Shown here: piece by piece, positions 1 through 9,347 of the stretch
Layout: each line of letters opens with the position of its first letter
Position numbering within the stretch: position 1 is the first letter of the stretch
Assembly (NCBI RefSeq): GCF_000220525.1
Contig: NZ_AFPK01000034.1
Coordinates: 56,927 to 120,926 of the forward strand
Direction: 5' to 3'
Source: Ochrovirga pacifica
GTDB taxonomy: Bacteria > Bacteroidota > Bacteroidia > Flavobacteriales > Flavobacteriaceae
DNA: 64,000 nt
Position numbers and translations under genes: made by a program
The notes under the pieces: model-generated
The model's database searches: none
The model's input: only the letters and a program-made list of their open reading frames with translations
What the model was told of the DNA's origin: nothing

Positions 1-1
1 A

Positions 2-859
2 ACAGGAGAAACCATACCTGGAGATTCAGATACCTATGTGTTTCCTGCTCCAATTAAAGTAATTCCATCTTCTCAGCCTTTCCAATTGGCTGGAAGCATT
101 TATGAGTTACCTAATGAAACAATTAGATTGCCATTTAACGGAGAGTTTGTGCCAGCAACTGGGCAAGAAGCCTTCTTTGAAGTAAAAGTAAACGGAAGTG
201 TTTTTGCAATAGAGAGTGTAACAGTAAACGATACTGATGCCACTTTCTTAGACATTAAATTAGTAGATGCTATTTACAGACCAGATGTAATTACGGTAAC
301 CATGCTAGATGGTAGTGACTTAGAGTCTACTGATACAAGAACACCTGTTGCGTTTGTAGATGAACCAGTGAAAATGAATGATATTAATTTATTAGTTCCA
401 GATATTGCAGGGTTAGAACAAGGTTCTTTATGGCAGCCTTTGGATGCTTCGGTACCAATTACTTTATCTAGGTCTACAGAGCAGGCTGCTACTGGAAGTT
501 ACAGTTTAAAAGTCGAAGTAAAACCTGGTACTCCAAATGCAACATGGTTCTTGGCTAACTTGCCAGAAGGATTGGTATTAGACCCAAATAAAGAATATTT
601 GCTTAAGTACAAAGTATATGTTGATCCATCTAGTACATCATTGCCAGGAGAAATCGGTACATGGTTATTGCCAAATTGGACTCAAAGATTATGGGGAAAT
701 CCATCTAACTTTGCAACAGGTCAATGGGTAGAAAGAGAGCAAGTGTTAAGTGGTTTAACTTCTCTAACAATTTTCAGAATGAGATTAATTGGTACAACAA
801 GTGATGCTGTATTCTATTTTGATGATTTTTTCTTACAAGATATTGAAACTAGACCTTAA
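2..859 (+). CDS. C-terminal part of a surface carbohydrate-binding-type protein (partial)
   Basis: The reading frame is open to the left edge, so the gene begins outside the window; a GTG at 38 lies inside the frame and is not a convincing start. About 285 residues are visible. The first ~100 form a beta-rich Ig-like unit ending in a 'STDTRTPVAFVDEPV' segment, which resembles the SwmB-like repeats found in Bacteroidota polysaccharide-utilization proteins. The last ~150 residues (Trp-rich, 'SYSLKVEVKPG', ending 'FYFDDFFLQDI') look like a jelly-roll carbohydrate-binding module. No catalytic motif is visible. It is followed by a strong terminator and by a hybrid two-component regulator on the other strand, which fits the end of a polysaccharide utilization operon. 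It may be a surface glycan-binding protein or the tail of an enzyme; the sequence does not decide. Confidence 0.7.
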   Translation, partial: TGETIPGDSDTYVFPAPIKVIPSSQPFQLAGSIYELPNETIRLPFNGEFVPATGQEAFFEVKVNGSVFAIESVTVNDTDATFLDIKLVDAIYRPDVITVTMLDGSDLESTDTRTPVAFVDEPVKMNDINLLVPDIAGLEQGSLWQPLDASVPITLSRSTEQAATGSYSLKVEVKPGTPNATWFLANLPEGLVLDPNKEYLLKYKVYVDPSSTSLPGEIGTWLLPNWTQRLWGNPSNFATGQWVEREQVLSGLTSLTIFRMRLIGTTSDAVFYFDDFFLQDIETRP

Positions 860-885
860 TATTTAATTGAAATAAATAATAAGGA

Positions 886-920
886 ACTGCCTGATAAGAA
901 ATTATCAGGCAGTTTTTTTT
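886..920 (+). terminator. Rho-independent terminator
   Basis: A perfect 12-bp stem (ACTGCCTGATAA with its complement) and a GAAA loop are followed by a run of T. It ends the transcript of the partial gene at the left edge. Confidence 0.9.
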
Positions 921-1214
921 GCTTCTTAGTTTGTATTTTTTAATCTTTTCTAAAATTAAACTGTGTGTCTCAGCAGGAGGCTGAATTTGTTAAATCAAAC
1001 TCACTTTAAATCTTTATATCAAGCTTGTATATTATCAATCGATAAATGTTATATCCCTTTTAAGTCAAAATAACGGATGATACATAAAACAAATGCTGAA
1101 GTACCATAACCTTTCTAAGAAAGGCTTTATAAAAAATAAATAGGATAATAATTTAGCCAATCAATACCTTTCCTTTTAGATGTTTGGATATTATAAAAAT
1201 CAGAACAAAAGGCA
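921..1214. other. Intergenic stretch without a gene
   Basis: No coding frame or RNA gene is visible. The only structure is a short palindrome at 1110-1124 (CCTTTCT, one base, AGAAAGG). The stretch separates a plus-strand terminator from the terminator of the minus-strand regulator. Confidence 0.5.
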
Positions 1215-1221
1215 TATAAAT

Positions 1222-1258
1222 AAAACGACTGATAGAAATTATATCTACCAGTCGTTTT
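1222..1258 (-). terminator. Rho-independent terminator of the hybrid regulator gene
   Basis: A 15-bp stem with one mismatch (AAAACGACTG...CAGTCGTTTT) lies 26 bp after the stop codon of the minus-strand gene and ends in a T run on that strand. Confidence 0.8.
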
Positions 1259-1283
1259 ATTGTTTACAAGTTTCTATGTATTG

Positions 1284-4200
1284 TTATTTGTCTAGCAAAT
1301 CATCTACAGAAATATTTCCAGAATTGCCTTTTTTCTTATTCAAGTAGTCACTTGGTTTGGCTCCAAATTGCTTTTTAAAGCACTTAGAAAAATAAGAAGC
1401 TGTACTAAAACCTGTTTTATACATAACTTCTTTTACTGGTAAGTCAGTAGTGTCAAACAACTGCATGGCTCTTTTTAAACGGATACTACGGATAAATTCG
1501 CTAGAAGATAATCCTGTAATTTCTTTTAGTTTTAGGTACAAGTTACTTCTACTTTGTCCAATTTCGTTTACCAACGTTTCTACACTAAACTCGGTATTTG
1601 TCATGTGTTTGTCTATAATTTCAATTACTTGTTTTAAAAAACGTTCGTCGGCAGAAGTTACGGTAACTTCTTCGGGTTGTAGGTCTACTTCTCTGTTGAA
1701 ACGTTTTCTGAGCAATGCTCTTTTTTTGGTAATGTTTTTTAGCTTTAGGTTAAGCAATTCAATATCAAAAGGTTTTCTGATATAATCGTCTGCTCCATGC
1801 TGCAAACTTTCTAATTCTTTTTCTTGTGATAATTTTGCAGAAAGAATCAGAACAGGAATATGACTTGTGGTTACAGTGGTTTTAAGTTTTTCACAGAGTT
1901 CAATTCCATCCATAATATGCATTACCAAATCAGTAATAATTACGTTAGGGATAATTTTGGTTGCAATTTCAAATCCTTCTTTTCCGTTTTCTGCTTCGTA
2001 TATTTTGTATTCATCTTCTAATGAATAACGTATAAAAGAGCGAATATCTTTATTGTCATCAACAATTAAAAGAATAGGTAATTCATTAGACCTTTGCTTG
2101 GCAATACTTTCATCGGCAATATCATCATTCATATCAATAGCAATAGATTCAGATTCTGAACTTCTTCTGGCATAATCTCCATCACTATCTTCTTTACAAA
2201 CAATTTCAGGAATATTTAAGTAAGCTTCTTTTTCTATAGGAAGCTGTATTGTAAATTCTGTTCCTTGGTTGGGTTCACTTTTTACTTCAATAGTACCTTG
2301 GTGTAGTTCTACTAGATTTTTGGTAAAAGCCAATCCTATTCCAATTCCTTTAGGATTGTTTTCATTTTTATCTTTTTTAGTATAATATCTTTCAAAAATA
2401 TTTTTCATTCTGTCTGGGGCAATACCTATACCAGAATCTTTTACTTGAATTACCACTTTGTTTTCGTTTTCTGAAACAGATACTTCTATGGTTCCTTCTT
2501 TAGGTGTAAATTTATATGCATTAGACAGTAGGTTGTTGATGATTTTTTCGATGGCATCATGGTCGAACCAACTGTAAATACTATTAGAGCTATTGTTTAT
2601 GGTAAAATTTATTTCTTTTTTATGAACTAAAAACTGAAAAGGTTCTGCAACTTCTTTTATAAAACTAACAATATTACTATTTCTCATAACCAAGGTTGTT
2701 TTTCCTTGATTCATTTTTCTAAAATCTAACAGTTGATTGACAAGACGTAACAAGTAATTGGTGTTTTTTTCCATCAATCGTAGTTGTTCCTTAAAGGCAT
2801 CTGGTTTTAGCTCTAAGCCTCTTTTTTGAAGTACGTCTAAAGGTCCTTTTATTAACGTTAGTGGGGTTCTAAACTCGTGCGAAACATTGGTGAAGAATTC
2901 TAGTTTTAAGTTTTGAAGTTCTTCTTTCTTCTCTTTTTCTAATTCTTTAACTTCTAGTTGATGTTTGTTTTTAGCTTTGTTTAAAATGTATTTCCAAAAT
3001 AAAATAAGCAGTAAAATAAATGCAATAGAATAAATTACATAGGCTTGAGTTGTTTTCCAAAAAGGAGGAACAATTTTTATTGCCATTTCAGTGTAGTTTT
3101 CTTCCCAAATATTGTCGTTGTTAGCAGCTTTTACCTTTAGTGTATAATTTCCTGGGCTTAGATTGGTGTAGTTAGCAAAACGCTTTTTGGCATTGGTATA
3201 AATCCAACTTTTATCAAAGCCTTCTAGTTTGTACGCAAATTTATTTTTGGAAGGTACAGAATAATGCAAAGCAGCAAACTCAAACGAAATACTATTTTCA
3301 TCATATTTAAGTTCTAATTCTTTGGTTTCGTATATGGCTTTGTCAAAAATAACACGATTGTTAAACTTATCTCCTCTTTTAATAGGTTGATTATCTATAG
3401 AGAATTTAGTAATTACTGCATTGGCTTTGTGTGGGTTGTCTTTAATTTTTTTAGGCCTAAAAACATTAAAACCGTTGGTACCTCCAAAAAGCAATTCTCC
3501 ATTTTTTCTTTTAATGCTAGAGGTTTCTACAAATTCATTTCCTTGCAGCCCATCGTTTTGATCGTAATTTTTAAAAGTTTTATTGTTAAGGTCAAACTTA
3601 GAGATTCCTTTGTTTGATGAAATCCATAAATTTCCTTCATCATCTTCTAAAAAGCCTTTGATTACATTGTTAGAAAGTCCATCTTTTTCTGAAAAATGAA
3701 TAAACGATGCTTTGTTTTGGTCTATTGCGGTGGTAAGCTTATTAATTCCACCACCTAAAGTACCAATCCATAGAGATTTGTCTTTGGTTTGTTTTACTTG
3801 TAAGATGTAATTGTGACTGATGCTTTTTTCGTTACTAGGGTTGTGGTAGTAATTGATAAATTTTGGACTGTTTTTATCAATTTCAGATACGACTAATTTA
3901 CTTAGCCCATTAGCGGTACCTAACCAAATATTTCCTAAGTGATCTTCATGAATAGCTCTAATAATATCACTAGGTAAACTATTAGGGTCTGAAGGTTCAT
4001 GATACAATCTTTCTTTTTTATAAGTATTGTTTTTTTTGTCTTTTAACCATCTGTACAAGCCACCATTATAGGTACCAATCCACACATTTTTATTGCTGTC
4101 TTCTAGCATGCTAAAAACACTTTCTTTAACATCGTTAGCTACCAAGTCTTTTTCAGAGATGTTTTCAATGTTTTTAATTTTTTTTAAATCCAATTCATAC

Positions 4201-5510
4201 AATCCAGGGTAAGATTCAAATCCTAGTAACATTTTGGTATCATTGTCAATACCTTGGATAGAAAAGCATTTTTTAATAGATGTTTCTATTTTAAAAAACT
4301 CCTTATAGTCGTTCCCTTTTTTACAGATATTAATTCCCCCACCAGAAGTTCCAATCCACAAGTTTTGATTTTTATCTTCATAAAAAGTACGTACTGTGTT
4401 GTAACTTAAACTCTTTTCGTCAATCGTATTTTTTACGAGCTGGAATTGTTTTTTTTCATGGTCTATTTTATTCACTCCTCCTCCTTGAGTTCCAATCCAA
4501 ACAATTCCTGTTTTGTCTACAAACAAAGAACTAATTACATTGTTGTTAATGCTATTTTGATCTTCTGGACTGTACCTAAATTTTTCTATAAAACGAGGAG
4601 ATTCGTCCTTGTTAACAATCTTAAATTGAAACAAACCACCGTAGCCACCAAGCCAAAGATTGTCTTTTTTGTCTATGGTCATAGAGTTAATAAAGCCCCA
4701 GAATATTTGTTTTACTTTTTTATCAAACTTATTAGGGTCGTACATAAAAGCACCAACTCCAGTACCAATAATAATTCTTCCGTACTTGTCTTCTATCATA
4801 TCATTAACAGGAGCTTTGGGTAAACCTAACATGTTGTTGATATGCTTAAAATAAATTTCGTCCATAGAATCCCTAGACATCATAAACAAACCCTCTGTAT
4901 CTCCCACCCAAATTTGGTTCTGACTGTCTTGAAATATACTATGCACTCTATTTTTGTTAGATCTGCTAGCAATTTCTTCTCCTGTAATTTTAAAATGTTT
5001 AAAATTTAAAGAACCATTAAAGTCTTTAATGCTTGCCACGTCTAACCCTTTGTTGTTCCCTACCCACAAGCGATCTTCTTTATCTATAAAAACGCAGCTA
5101 ACATGATTGTTTCTAAGACTGTTAGGGTCATTTTTGTCGTGTGTAAAATGTAAAAATTCATCCTTTACTTTATCGTAATAGTTTACCCCTTTTCCTGTAG
5201 TTCCTATCCAGATATTGTTATGCTTATCTCCTGCAATAGAGTATACCAGGTTACTATTAATAGAGGTTTTATCATTAATGTCAGGTTTGTATACCGTAAA
5301 ATCATATCCGTCAAATTTGTTAAGGCCATCGTGTGTTCCAAACCACATAAAACCTTTTTGATCTTGATAAATAGTGTTTATATCTCCTTGAGACAATCCA
5401 TTACTTGTAGTAATATGGTCAAAATAAATACTTTTCTGGGCAAAAAATAATTGTGTTATTAAGAAAAAAACAATCGAAAATAGTTGTTTTAATTTATGAG
5501 ATGTAGTCAT
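1284..5510 (-). CDS. Hybrid two-component system sensor/regulator (HTCS, one protein)
   Basis: This 1408-residue protein joins sensor kinase and DNA-binding regulator, the type that senses glycan fragments in the periplasm and switches on polysaccharide utilization loci in Bacteroidota. Domains in order: signal peptide (1-25), two seven-bladed propellers made of 'LWIGT..GG' Reg_prop repeats (~30-690), Y_Y_Y domain (~735-815), one membrane helix (~823-843), HisKA with the phospho-acceptor H878 in 'NVSHEFRTPLT', HATPase with 'GIGIGL' (~985-1095), receiver domain with D1151/D1152, D1194 and K1246 (~1145-1260), and an AraC-type helix-turn-helix (~1305-1390). All key residues are present. A TAnnTTTG element lies 26 bp upstream. 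The likely target operon is the one ending at the left edge; this is inferred from position only. Confidence 0.95.
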   Translation of the reverse strand: MTTSHKLKQLFSIVFFLITQLFFAQKSIYFDHITTSNGLSQGDINTIYQDQKGFMWFGTHDGLNKFDGYDFTVYKPDINDKTSINSNLVYSIAGDKHNNIWIGTTGKGVNYYDKVKDEFLHFTHDKNDPNSLRNNHVSCVFIDKEDRLWVGNNKGLDVASIKDFNGSLNFKHFKITGEEIASRSNKNRVHSIFQDSQNQIWVGDTEGLFMMSRDSMDEIYFKHINNMLGLPKAPVNDMIEDKYGRIIIGTGVGAFMYDPNKFDKKVKQIFWGFINSMTIDKKDNLWLGGYGGLFQFKIVNKDESPRFIEKFRYSPEDQNSINNNVISSLFVDKTGIVWIGTQGGGVNKIDHEKKQFQLVKNTIDEKSLSYNTVRTFYEDKNQNLWIGTSGGGINICKKGNDYKEFFKIETSIKKCFSIQGIDNDTKMLLGFESYPGLYELDLKKIKNIENISEKDLVANDVKESVFSMLEDSNKNVWIGTYNGGLYRWLKDKKNNTYKKERLYHEPSDPNSLPSDIIRAIHEDHLGNIWLGTANGLSKLVVSEIDKNSPKFINYYHNPSNEKSISHNYILQVKQTKDKSLWIGTLGGGINKLTTAIDQNKASFIHFSEKDGLSNNVIKGFLEDDEGNLWISSNKGISKFDLNNKTFKNYDQNDGLQGNEFVETSSIKRKNGELLFGGTNGFNVFRPKKIKDNPHKANAVITKFSIDNQPIKRGDKFNNRVIFDKAIYETKELELKYDENSISFEFAALHYSVPSKNKFAYKLEGFDKSWIYTNAKKRFANYTNLSPGNYTLKVKAANNDNIWEENYTEMAIKIVPPFWKTTQAYVIYSIAFILLLILFWKYILNKAKNKHQLEVKELEKEKKEELQNLKLEFFTNVSHEFRTPLTLIKGPLDVLQKRGLELKPDAFKEQLRLMEKNTNYLLRLVNQLLDFRKMNQGKTTLVMRNSNIVSFIKEVAEPFQFLVHKKEINFTINNSSNSIYSWFDHDAIEKIINNLLSNAYKFTPKEGTIEVSVSENENKVVIQVKDSGIGIAPDRMKNIFERYYTKKDKNENNPKGIGIGLAFTKNLVELHQGTIEVKSEPNQGTEFTIQLPIEKEAYLNIPEIVCKEDSDGDYARRSSESESIAIDMNDDIADESIAKQRSNELPILLIVDDNKDIRSFIRYSLEDEYKIYEAENGKEGFEIATKIIPNVIITDLVMHIMDGIELCEKLKTTVTTSHIPVLILSAKLSQEKELESLQHGADDYIRKPFDIELLNLKLKNITKKRALLRKRFNREVDLQPEEVTVTSADERFLKQVIEIIDKHMTNTEFSVETLVNEIGQSRSNLYLKLKEITGLSSSEFIRSIRLKRAMQLFDTTDLPVKEVMYKTGFSTASYFSKCFKKQFGAKPSDYLNKKKGNSGNISVDDLLDK

Positions 5511-5535
5511 ATATAATCCTTGTTCTTGATTCTTT

Positions 5536-5543
5536 CAAATTTA
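5536..5543 (-). promoter_or_regulatory. -7 promoter element of the HTCS gene
   Basis: TAAATTTG on the minus strand matches the Bacteroidota -7 consensus TAnnTTTG and lies 25 bp upstream of the ATG. No clear -33 TTTG was found. Confidence 0.45.
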
Positions 5544-5700
5544 AGAAAATCTTAAGAAGTAATACGATTCTAACTGTTTTGAATTACTGGTTTAAACATT
5601 TGTTGTTGATTTTGTTCATAACTCTTTTAATAACTTAAGTTTTTTATGATATTAAACAATAAGATAAAAAGGTATTTTTATATTTATAAAAGAGTTTTTA

Positions 5701-6153
5701 GTGTTTTATTATTCGTTCCAAGTAGTTTTTAAAGAAGTCCCTAAGCATATCAGTTTGTGTTTTTCCATTTGTGGCTGCCCGTTAAGGTGTAAGGGGTGTC
5801 ATTCTCCATTCTTGTTTAAAAATGAAAATGGGAAAAAACTATACAAACCAGATTATGTAAAAAAGTTAAAATCGTATCAAAATTTGGCTACTTGTGTTTT
5901 GTTTATGGGAGGCGAATGGGAGCAAGAAGCACTGATAGATTTTTTAAGAATTGCTAAACAGCATCATTACAAAACTTGTTTGTATACAGGACTTAATCAT
6001 GTAGATCTTAGCATAAGCCAGTATTTAGATTATTTAAAAACCGGAAGTTGGCAAGCCAGTCTGGGGGGCTTAGAAAGTAGACAAACCAATCAGCGATTTA
6101 CAGAATTGGCTACAGGTAAAATATTGAACTCATATTTTCAAAAAAATACATAA
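5701..6153 (+). CDS. nrdG: Anaerobic ribonucleotide reductase activating protein (radical SAM)
   Basis: NrdG uses a [4Fe-4S] cluster and S-adenosylmethionine to make the glycyl radical on NrdD. The radical-SAM cysteine motif CxxxCxxC is visible near residue 25 ('CPLRCKGC'), preceded by a 'VVFKEVP..ISL' strand typical of short NrdG proteins, and 'FMGGEWEQ' supplies the Gly-rich SAM segment. The length of 150 residues is normal. The start is GTG at 5701; an in-frame stop at 5665 limits any extension and no ATG is available. The stop codon abuts the ATG of nrdD directly, so the two are translated as one operon. Confidence 0.88.
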   Translation: MFYYSFQVVFKEVPKHISLCFSICGCPLRCKGCHSPFLFKNENGKKLYKPDYVKKLKSYQNLATCVLFMGGEWEQEALIDFLRIAKQHHYKTCLYTGLNHVDLSISQYLDYLKTGSWQASLGGLESRQTNQRFTELATGKILNSYFQKNT

Positions 6154-7929
6154 ATGATACAATTAACACAAGATCAGATAAACAAAAAAGTAGCGTATAT
6201 TCAGTATTATTTACAAGCAAACAATGCTGCAGATGCCTCTAAATTAGATGCCAATGCCAATGTTACACACAAAAATATAGCCACATTAGAGGCAGAGCTG
6301 AACAAAGATGTGAACATACAAGTCAATAGAGCTTTGGTAAAGCGTAAGATAGCTTCTATTTTTAATGAGTCTTTGGCTAATGAATACGAACGCCAAATAG
6401 AATCTCATGAAATTTATATACACGATGAAACGTCTCTAAAACCTTATTGTGTTTCTATCAATATGTACCCTTTTTTACTAGATGGATTGACAAAACTGGG
6501 AGGAGAAAGTAAAGCTCCCAAACATTTAGAAAGTTTTTGTGGGGAATTTGTGAACTTAGTTTTTGCAATCAGCTCTCAGTTTGCCGGAGCGTTGGCAACA
6601 GTAGAATTTTTAATGTATTTTGATTATTTTTCAGCGGTCGATTATGGAGAGGATTATTTAGAAACGTTTCCAGACACCATTCAAAATCATTTACAACATG
6701 TGGTGTATGCCATCAATCAACCAGCGGCAGCCCGTGGCTATCAGTCCGTTTTTTGGAATATTTCTTTGTATGATGAGTTTTATTTTAAAAGCATGTTTGG
6801 CAATTTTGTTTTTCCTGATGGAGTGAAACCTCAATGGGAGCGATTAAAAAAATTACAGCAATTTTTTATGACTTGGTTCAATGCCGAGAGAACAAAAGCA
6901 ATCCTAACATTCCCTGTAGTTACAGCGGCTATGTTAACTGAAAATAATCAGCCAAAAGATGTTGGTTTTGCGTGGATGTGTGCCAAAGAGTTAAGCCAAG
7001 GCAATTCTTTCTTTATATATCAATCAGAAAATGCAGATAGCTTGGCTTCTTGTTGTAGGCTAAGAAACGAAATTACCGATCATACTTTTAGTTATTCTTT
7101 GGGTGCTGGTGGTGTTGCTACGGGTTCCATTAATGTAATTACGTTAAACCTAAATCGCTTGATACAACAAGGAAAAGACTTGCTTACCGAAGTCCAAAAA
7201 ATACACAAATATCAGGTTGCTTACAGAGAATTAATGAACGATTACAATGCTGCTGGTTTGTTGCCTGTTTATAAATCTGGATTTATAAGTTTAGAAAAAC
7301 AGTTTTTAACCATTGGAATTAATGGAATGGTAGAAGCAGCAGAGAGCCTAGGTATAAAAGCACAACCTACAAAAAACTATTATAACTTTGTAAATAAATG
7401 TTTAAAAACCATTTTTGACGAGAATAAAAAAGCTCAAAAAAAATGGGGATTTCGTTTTAATACAGAGTTTGTGCCTGCCGAAAACTTAGGCGTAAAAAAT
7501 GCTAAATGGGATAAGCAATCTGGTTTGTTGGTCAATAGGGAATGTTACAATTCATATTTTTATGCAGTAGAAGATTCTGAACTAAATCATTTAGATAAAA
7601 TTAAATTGCACGGAAAAGACTACACACAATATTTAGATGGTGGGTCAGCTTTGCATCTAAATTTAGAGCAAAATTTGGATGTAGAAACGTTTTTAAAGTT
7701 GCTATGTACCACGGCCAGGTTGGGCTGTAATTATTTTTGTTTTAATATAAAGATTACAGTTTGTAATAAATGTTATCATATAGACAAAGCTACCTTGTAC
7801 CGTTGTTCTAAATGTTTTTCTGAAGATGTAGATCACGCAACAAGAGTTATAGGTTATTTAAAAAAAGTAACCAATTTTAGTTCGGAAAGGCAAAAAGAAC
7901 ATGCGTTAAGGTTTTATCACAAAGCTTAA
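6154..7929 (+). CDS. nrdD: Anaerobic (class III) ribonucleoside-triphosphate reductase
   Basis: This glycyl-radical enzyme reduces ribonucleoside triphosphates to deoxy forms without oxygen. The sequence shows the active-site segment 'LASCCRLRNE' (C300/C301), a C-terminal zinc site of four cysteines (C537, C540, C551, C554) and the radical glycine G567 in 'RVIGY'. At 591 residues it is shorter than the E. coli enzyme (712), and it starts directly in the catalytic part. The N-terminal ATP-cone that gives dATP inhibition seems to be missing, so allosteric overall-activity control may be absent. It is coupled to nrdG (0 bp spacing) and its last four bases overlap the end of the convergent Rrf2 gene. 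Confidence 0.92.
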   Translation: MIQLTQDQINKKVAYIQYYLQANNAADASKLDANANVTHKNIATLEAELNKDVNIQVNRALVKRKIASIFNESLANEYERQIESHEIYIHDETSLKPYCVSINMYPFLLDGLTKLGGESKAPKHLESFCGEFVNLVFAISSQFAGALATVEFLMYFDYFSAVDYGEDYLETFPDTIQNHLQHVVYAINQPAAARGYQSVFWNISLYDEFYFKSMFGNFVFPDGVKPQWERLKKLQQFFMTWFNAERTKAILTFPVVTAAMLTENNQPKDVGFAWMCAKELSQGNSFFIYQSENADSLASCCRLRNEITDHTFSYSLGAGGVATGSINVITLNLNRLIQQGKDLLTEVQKIHKYQVAYRELMNDYNAAGLLPVYKSGFISLEKQFLTIGINGMVEAAESLGIKAQPTKNYYNFVNKCLKTIFDENKKAQKKWGFRFNTEFVPAENLGVKNAKWDKQSGLLVNRECYNSYFYAVEDSELNHLDKIKLHGKDYTQYLDGGSALHLNLEQNLDVETFLKLLCTTARLGCNYFCFNIKITVCNKCYHIDKATLYRCSKCFSEDVDHATRVIGYLKKVTNFSSERQKEHALRFYHKA

Positions 7930-8372
7930 GATTCTAGTATTTTTAAAGATAGTAAAGTGCCAGAGGTTTCGATTTCTGATTTTAAATCGCTGATGGTTTT
8001 GTATTTAAAGTCTTTTAAAACTTCATTTTTAAAAGGTTTTACTATGTGGTGTACTGGGCATGGATATTTATCACTGCAAAGAGAAAGACCTAAAAAACAT
8101 TCATCAAACTTTTCGGTTCCGTCAATATTAACCACAATATCCCAAAGTTTAATTTTTAAATTGTCTTTAGATAAATAAAACCCACCTCCAGGACCTTTTG
8201 ATGAAGAAACAAGATTATGAGTGCTTAATTGTTGAAGCAATTTGGCTAAAAAAGGTTTGGGGGTTTGCAATTCTTCGGCAATAGTAATAATTCCTATCTT
8301 TTTGTCTTTATTAGAGTGAATAGCCAAATAGAGGATGGCTCTGATTGCATATTTGCAGGCTTTAGATAACAT
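7926..8372 (-). CDS. Rrf2 family transcriptional regulator with candidate Fe-S cysteines
   Basis: The 148-residue protein has an N-terminal winged helix ('KACKYAIRAILYLA', 'GIITIAEELQTPKPFLAKLLQQL', 'SKGPGGGFYL' wing) typical of Rrf2 proteins. Three cysteines at C92, C99 and C105 ('ECFLG', 'SLCS', 'YPCPVHH') fit the cluster-binding loop of Fe-S sensing members such as NsrR/IscR, so it probably senses redox state, oxygen or nitric oxide. It is convergent with nrdD and overlaps it by 4 bp. The neighbourhood suggests a link with anaerobic life, but no operator was found in front of nrdG, so regulation of nrdGD is not shown. Confidence 0.88.
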   Translation of the reverse strand: MLSKACKYAIRAILYLAIHSNKDKKIGIITIAEELQTPKPFLAKLLQQLSTHNLVSSSKGPGGGFYLSKDNLKIKLWDIVVNIDGTEKFDECFLGLSLCSDKYPCPVHHIVKPFKNEVLKDFKYKTISDLKSEIETSGTLLSLKILES

Positions 8373-8404
8373 ATAAAAAAGAATTGGAGATCAATAAATT
8401 CCTT

Positions 8405-8412
8405 CAAAGATA
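8405..8412 (-). promoter_or_regulatory. -7 promoter element of the Rrf2 gene
   Basis: TATCTTTG on the minus strand is a perfect TAnnTTTG match, 32 bp upstream of the ATG. Confidence 0.5.
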
Positions 8413-8461
8413 GCAAATATAACTAGGCTGAATTTGATAAATAAAAAATCCTTTAACTATT

Positions 8462-8490
8462 GCGTGTATCAATGATATTCTCTATATTCG
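8462..8490 (+). promoter_or_regulatory. Candidate promoter of the initiator tRNA
   Basis: TTG at 8460-8462 and TATATTCG at 8483-8490 (one mismatch to TAnnTTTG), spaced by 20 bp, lie 10 bp before the tRNA 5' end. Confidence 0.4.
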
Positions 8491-8500
8491 CAATCCAAAT

Positions 8501-8573
<73 letters not shown>

Positions 8574-8576
8574 CAA

Positions 8577-8606
8577 AAAAAACACTTCTTTTAAGAAGTG
8601 TTTTTT
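8577..8606 (+). terminator. Terminator of tRNA-fMet
   Basis: A perfect 14-bp stem with a two-base loop (ACACTTCTT-TT-AAGAAGTGT) ending in TTTTTT starts 3 bp after the tRNA. Confidence 0.85.
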
Positions 8607-8649
8607 GTTTATAACTGTTTACGCAATTTTACTATGGTAAAATTCAGAA

Positions 8650-9093
8650 TCATTCAGATGTTTGTAAATCTGAAAGTTCAAAGTTTAACATCCATTGTAT
8701 TCCAAAATAATCTGTAAGCATTCCAAAGTAAGCTCCCCAAAATGTCTCTTGCATAGGCATAGTAACTTGTCCGTCTTTAGATAAATAAGCAAACAACCTA
8801 TCTGCTTCTTCTTTACTATCTGTATTTATAGATATAGAGAAATTGTTACCTTGTCTGTAATTGTTGGCCCAATCTTGGCCAATGTCGGATCCCATTAGTA
8901 CGGTATTACCAATGGGCAAGCCTATGTGCATTATTTTATTTTTATCTGTATCTGCAATGGTGTGTCCGTCTTCTTCAGGCATTTCGCTAAATCTACCCAC
9001 ATAGCTAAATTCTCCACCAAAAACAGATTTGTAAAAGTCAAAAGCTTCTTCACAATTTCCGTTAAAGTTTAAATAAGTGTTAATGGTTTTCAT
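8650..9093 (-). CDS. VOC family protein (PhnB-like)
   Basis: The 147-residue protein begins 'INTYLNFNGNCEEAFDFYKSVFGG', the hallmark of the PhnB/3-demethylubiquinone-methyltransferase-like branch of the vicinal oxygen chelate fold, and ends 'FWGAYFGMLTDYFGIQWML', also typical. The fold is two paired beta-alpha-beta-beta-beta units. The substrate of this branch is mostly unknown, and members are often annotated as glyoxalase-like without proof. It is monocistronic, between two tRNA genes. Family assignment is firm, function is not. Confidence 0.85.
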   Translation of the reverse strand: MKTINTYLNFNGNCEEAFDFYKSVFGGEFSYVGRFSEMPEEDGHTIADTDKNKIMHIGLPIGNTVLMGSDIGQDWANNYRQGNNFSISINTDSKEEADRLFAYLSKDGQVTMPMQETFWGAYFGMLTDYFGIQWMLNFELSDLQTSE

Positions 9094-9180
9094 GGCAATT
9101 TTTTTATGGATGTATTTTTTAGTGTGTTTTAAAAATACAATTTATTTAAATAGGGCTATGGGGACAAATAAAAAAGTATG

Positions 9181-9220
9181 AAAATAAAAAAACCTTACAA
9201 ACAAACGCTTGTAAGGTTTT
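9181..9220 (-). terminator. Terminator of tRNA-Ser
   Basis: On the minus strand a 12-bp stem (AAAACCTTACAA with its complement, 9189-9200 and 9209-9220) is followed by a T-rich tract, directly after the tRNA 3' end. Confidence 0.8.
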
Positions 9221-9221
9221 G

Positions 9222-9306
9222 CGGAGAAAGAGGGATTCGAACCCCCGGTCCTGTTACAGACAACGGTTTTCAAGACCGCCGCATTCGACCACTCTGCCAT
9301 TTCTCC
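9222..9306 (-). tRNA. tRNA-Ser (TGA)
   Basis: An 85-nt class II tRNA with a long variable arm; acceptor GGAGAAA pairs with TTTCTCC, discriminator G, anticodon TGA at 9270-9272 on the complementary strand. Confidence 0.95.
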
Positions 9307-9339
9307 AGTATGTTGCAGACGATTGCTCGTTTGCGAGTG

Positions 9340-9347
9340 CAAATATA
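9340..9347 (-). promoter_or_regulatory. -7 promoter element of tRNA-Ser
   Basis: TATATTTG on the minus strand matches TAnnTTTG, 33 bp upstream of the tRNA 5' end. The same element precedes tRNA-Phe. Confidence 0.5.

Noticed and set aside
1450..5450. Several open frames of 60-125 codons on the plus strand within the HTCS gene
   Set aside because: They are antisense to a gene with full domain structure, have no recognisable domains, and are rich in Phe/Ser/Val as expected from the reverse complement of a coding AT-rich gene.
978..8436. A 12-bp match (AGGCTGAATTTG) at 978-989 and 8425-8436
   Set aside because: Matches of this length are expected by chance in 64 kb of AT-rich sequence; no third copy or shared context was seen.
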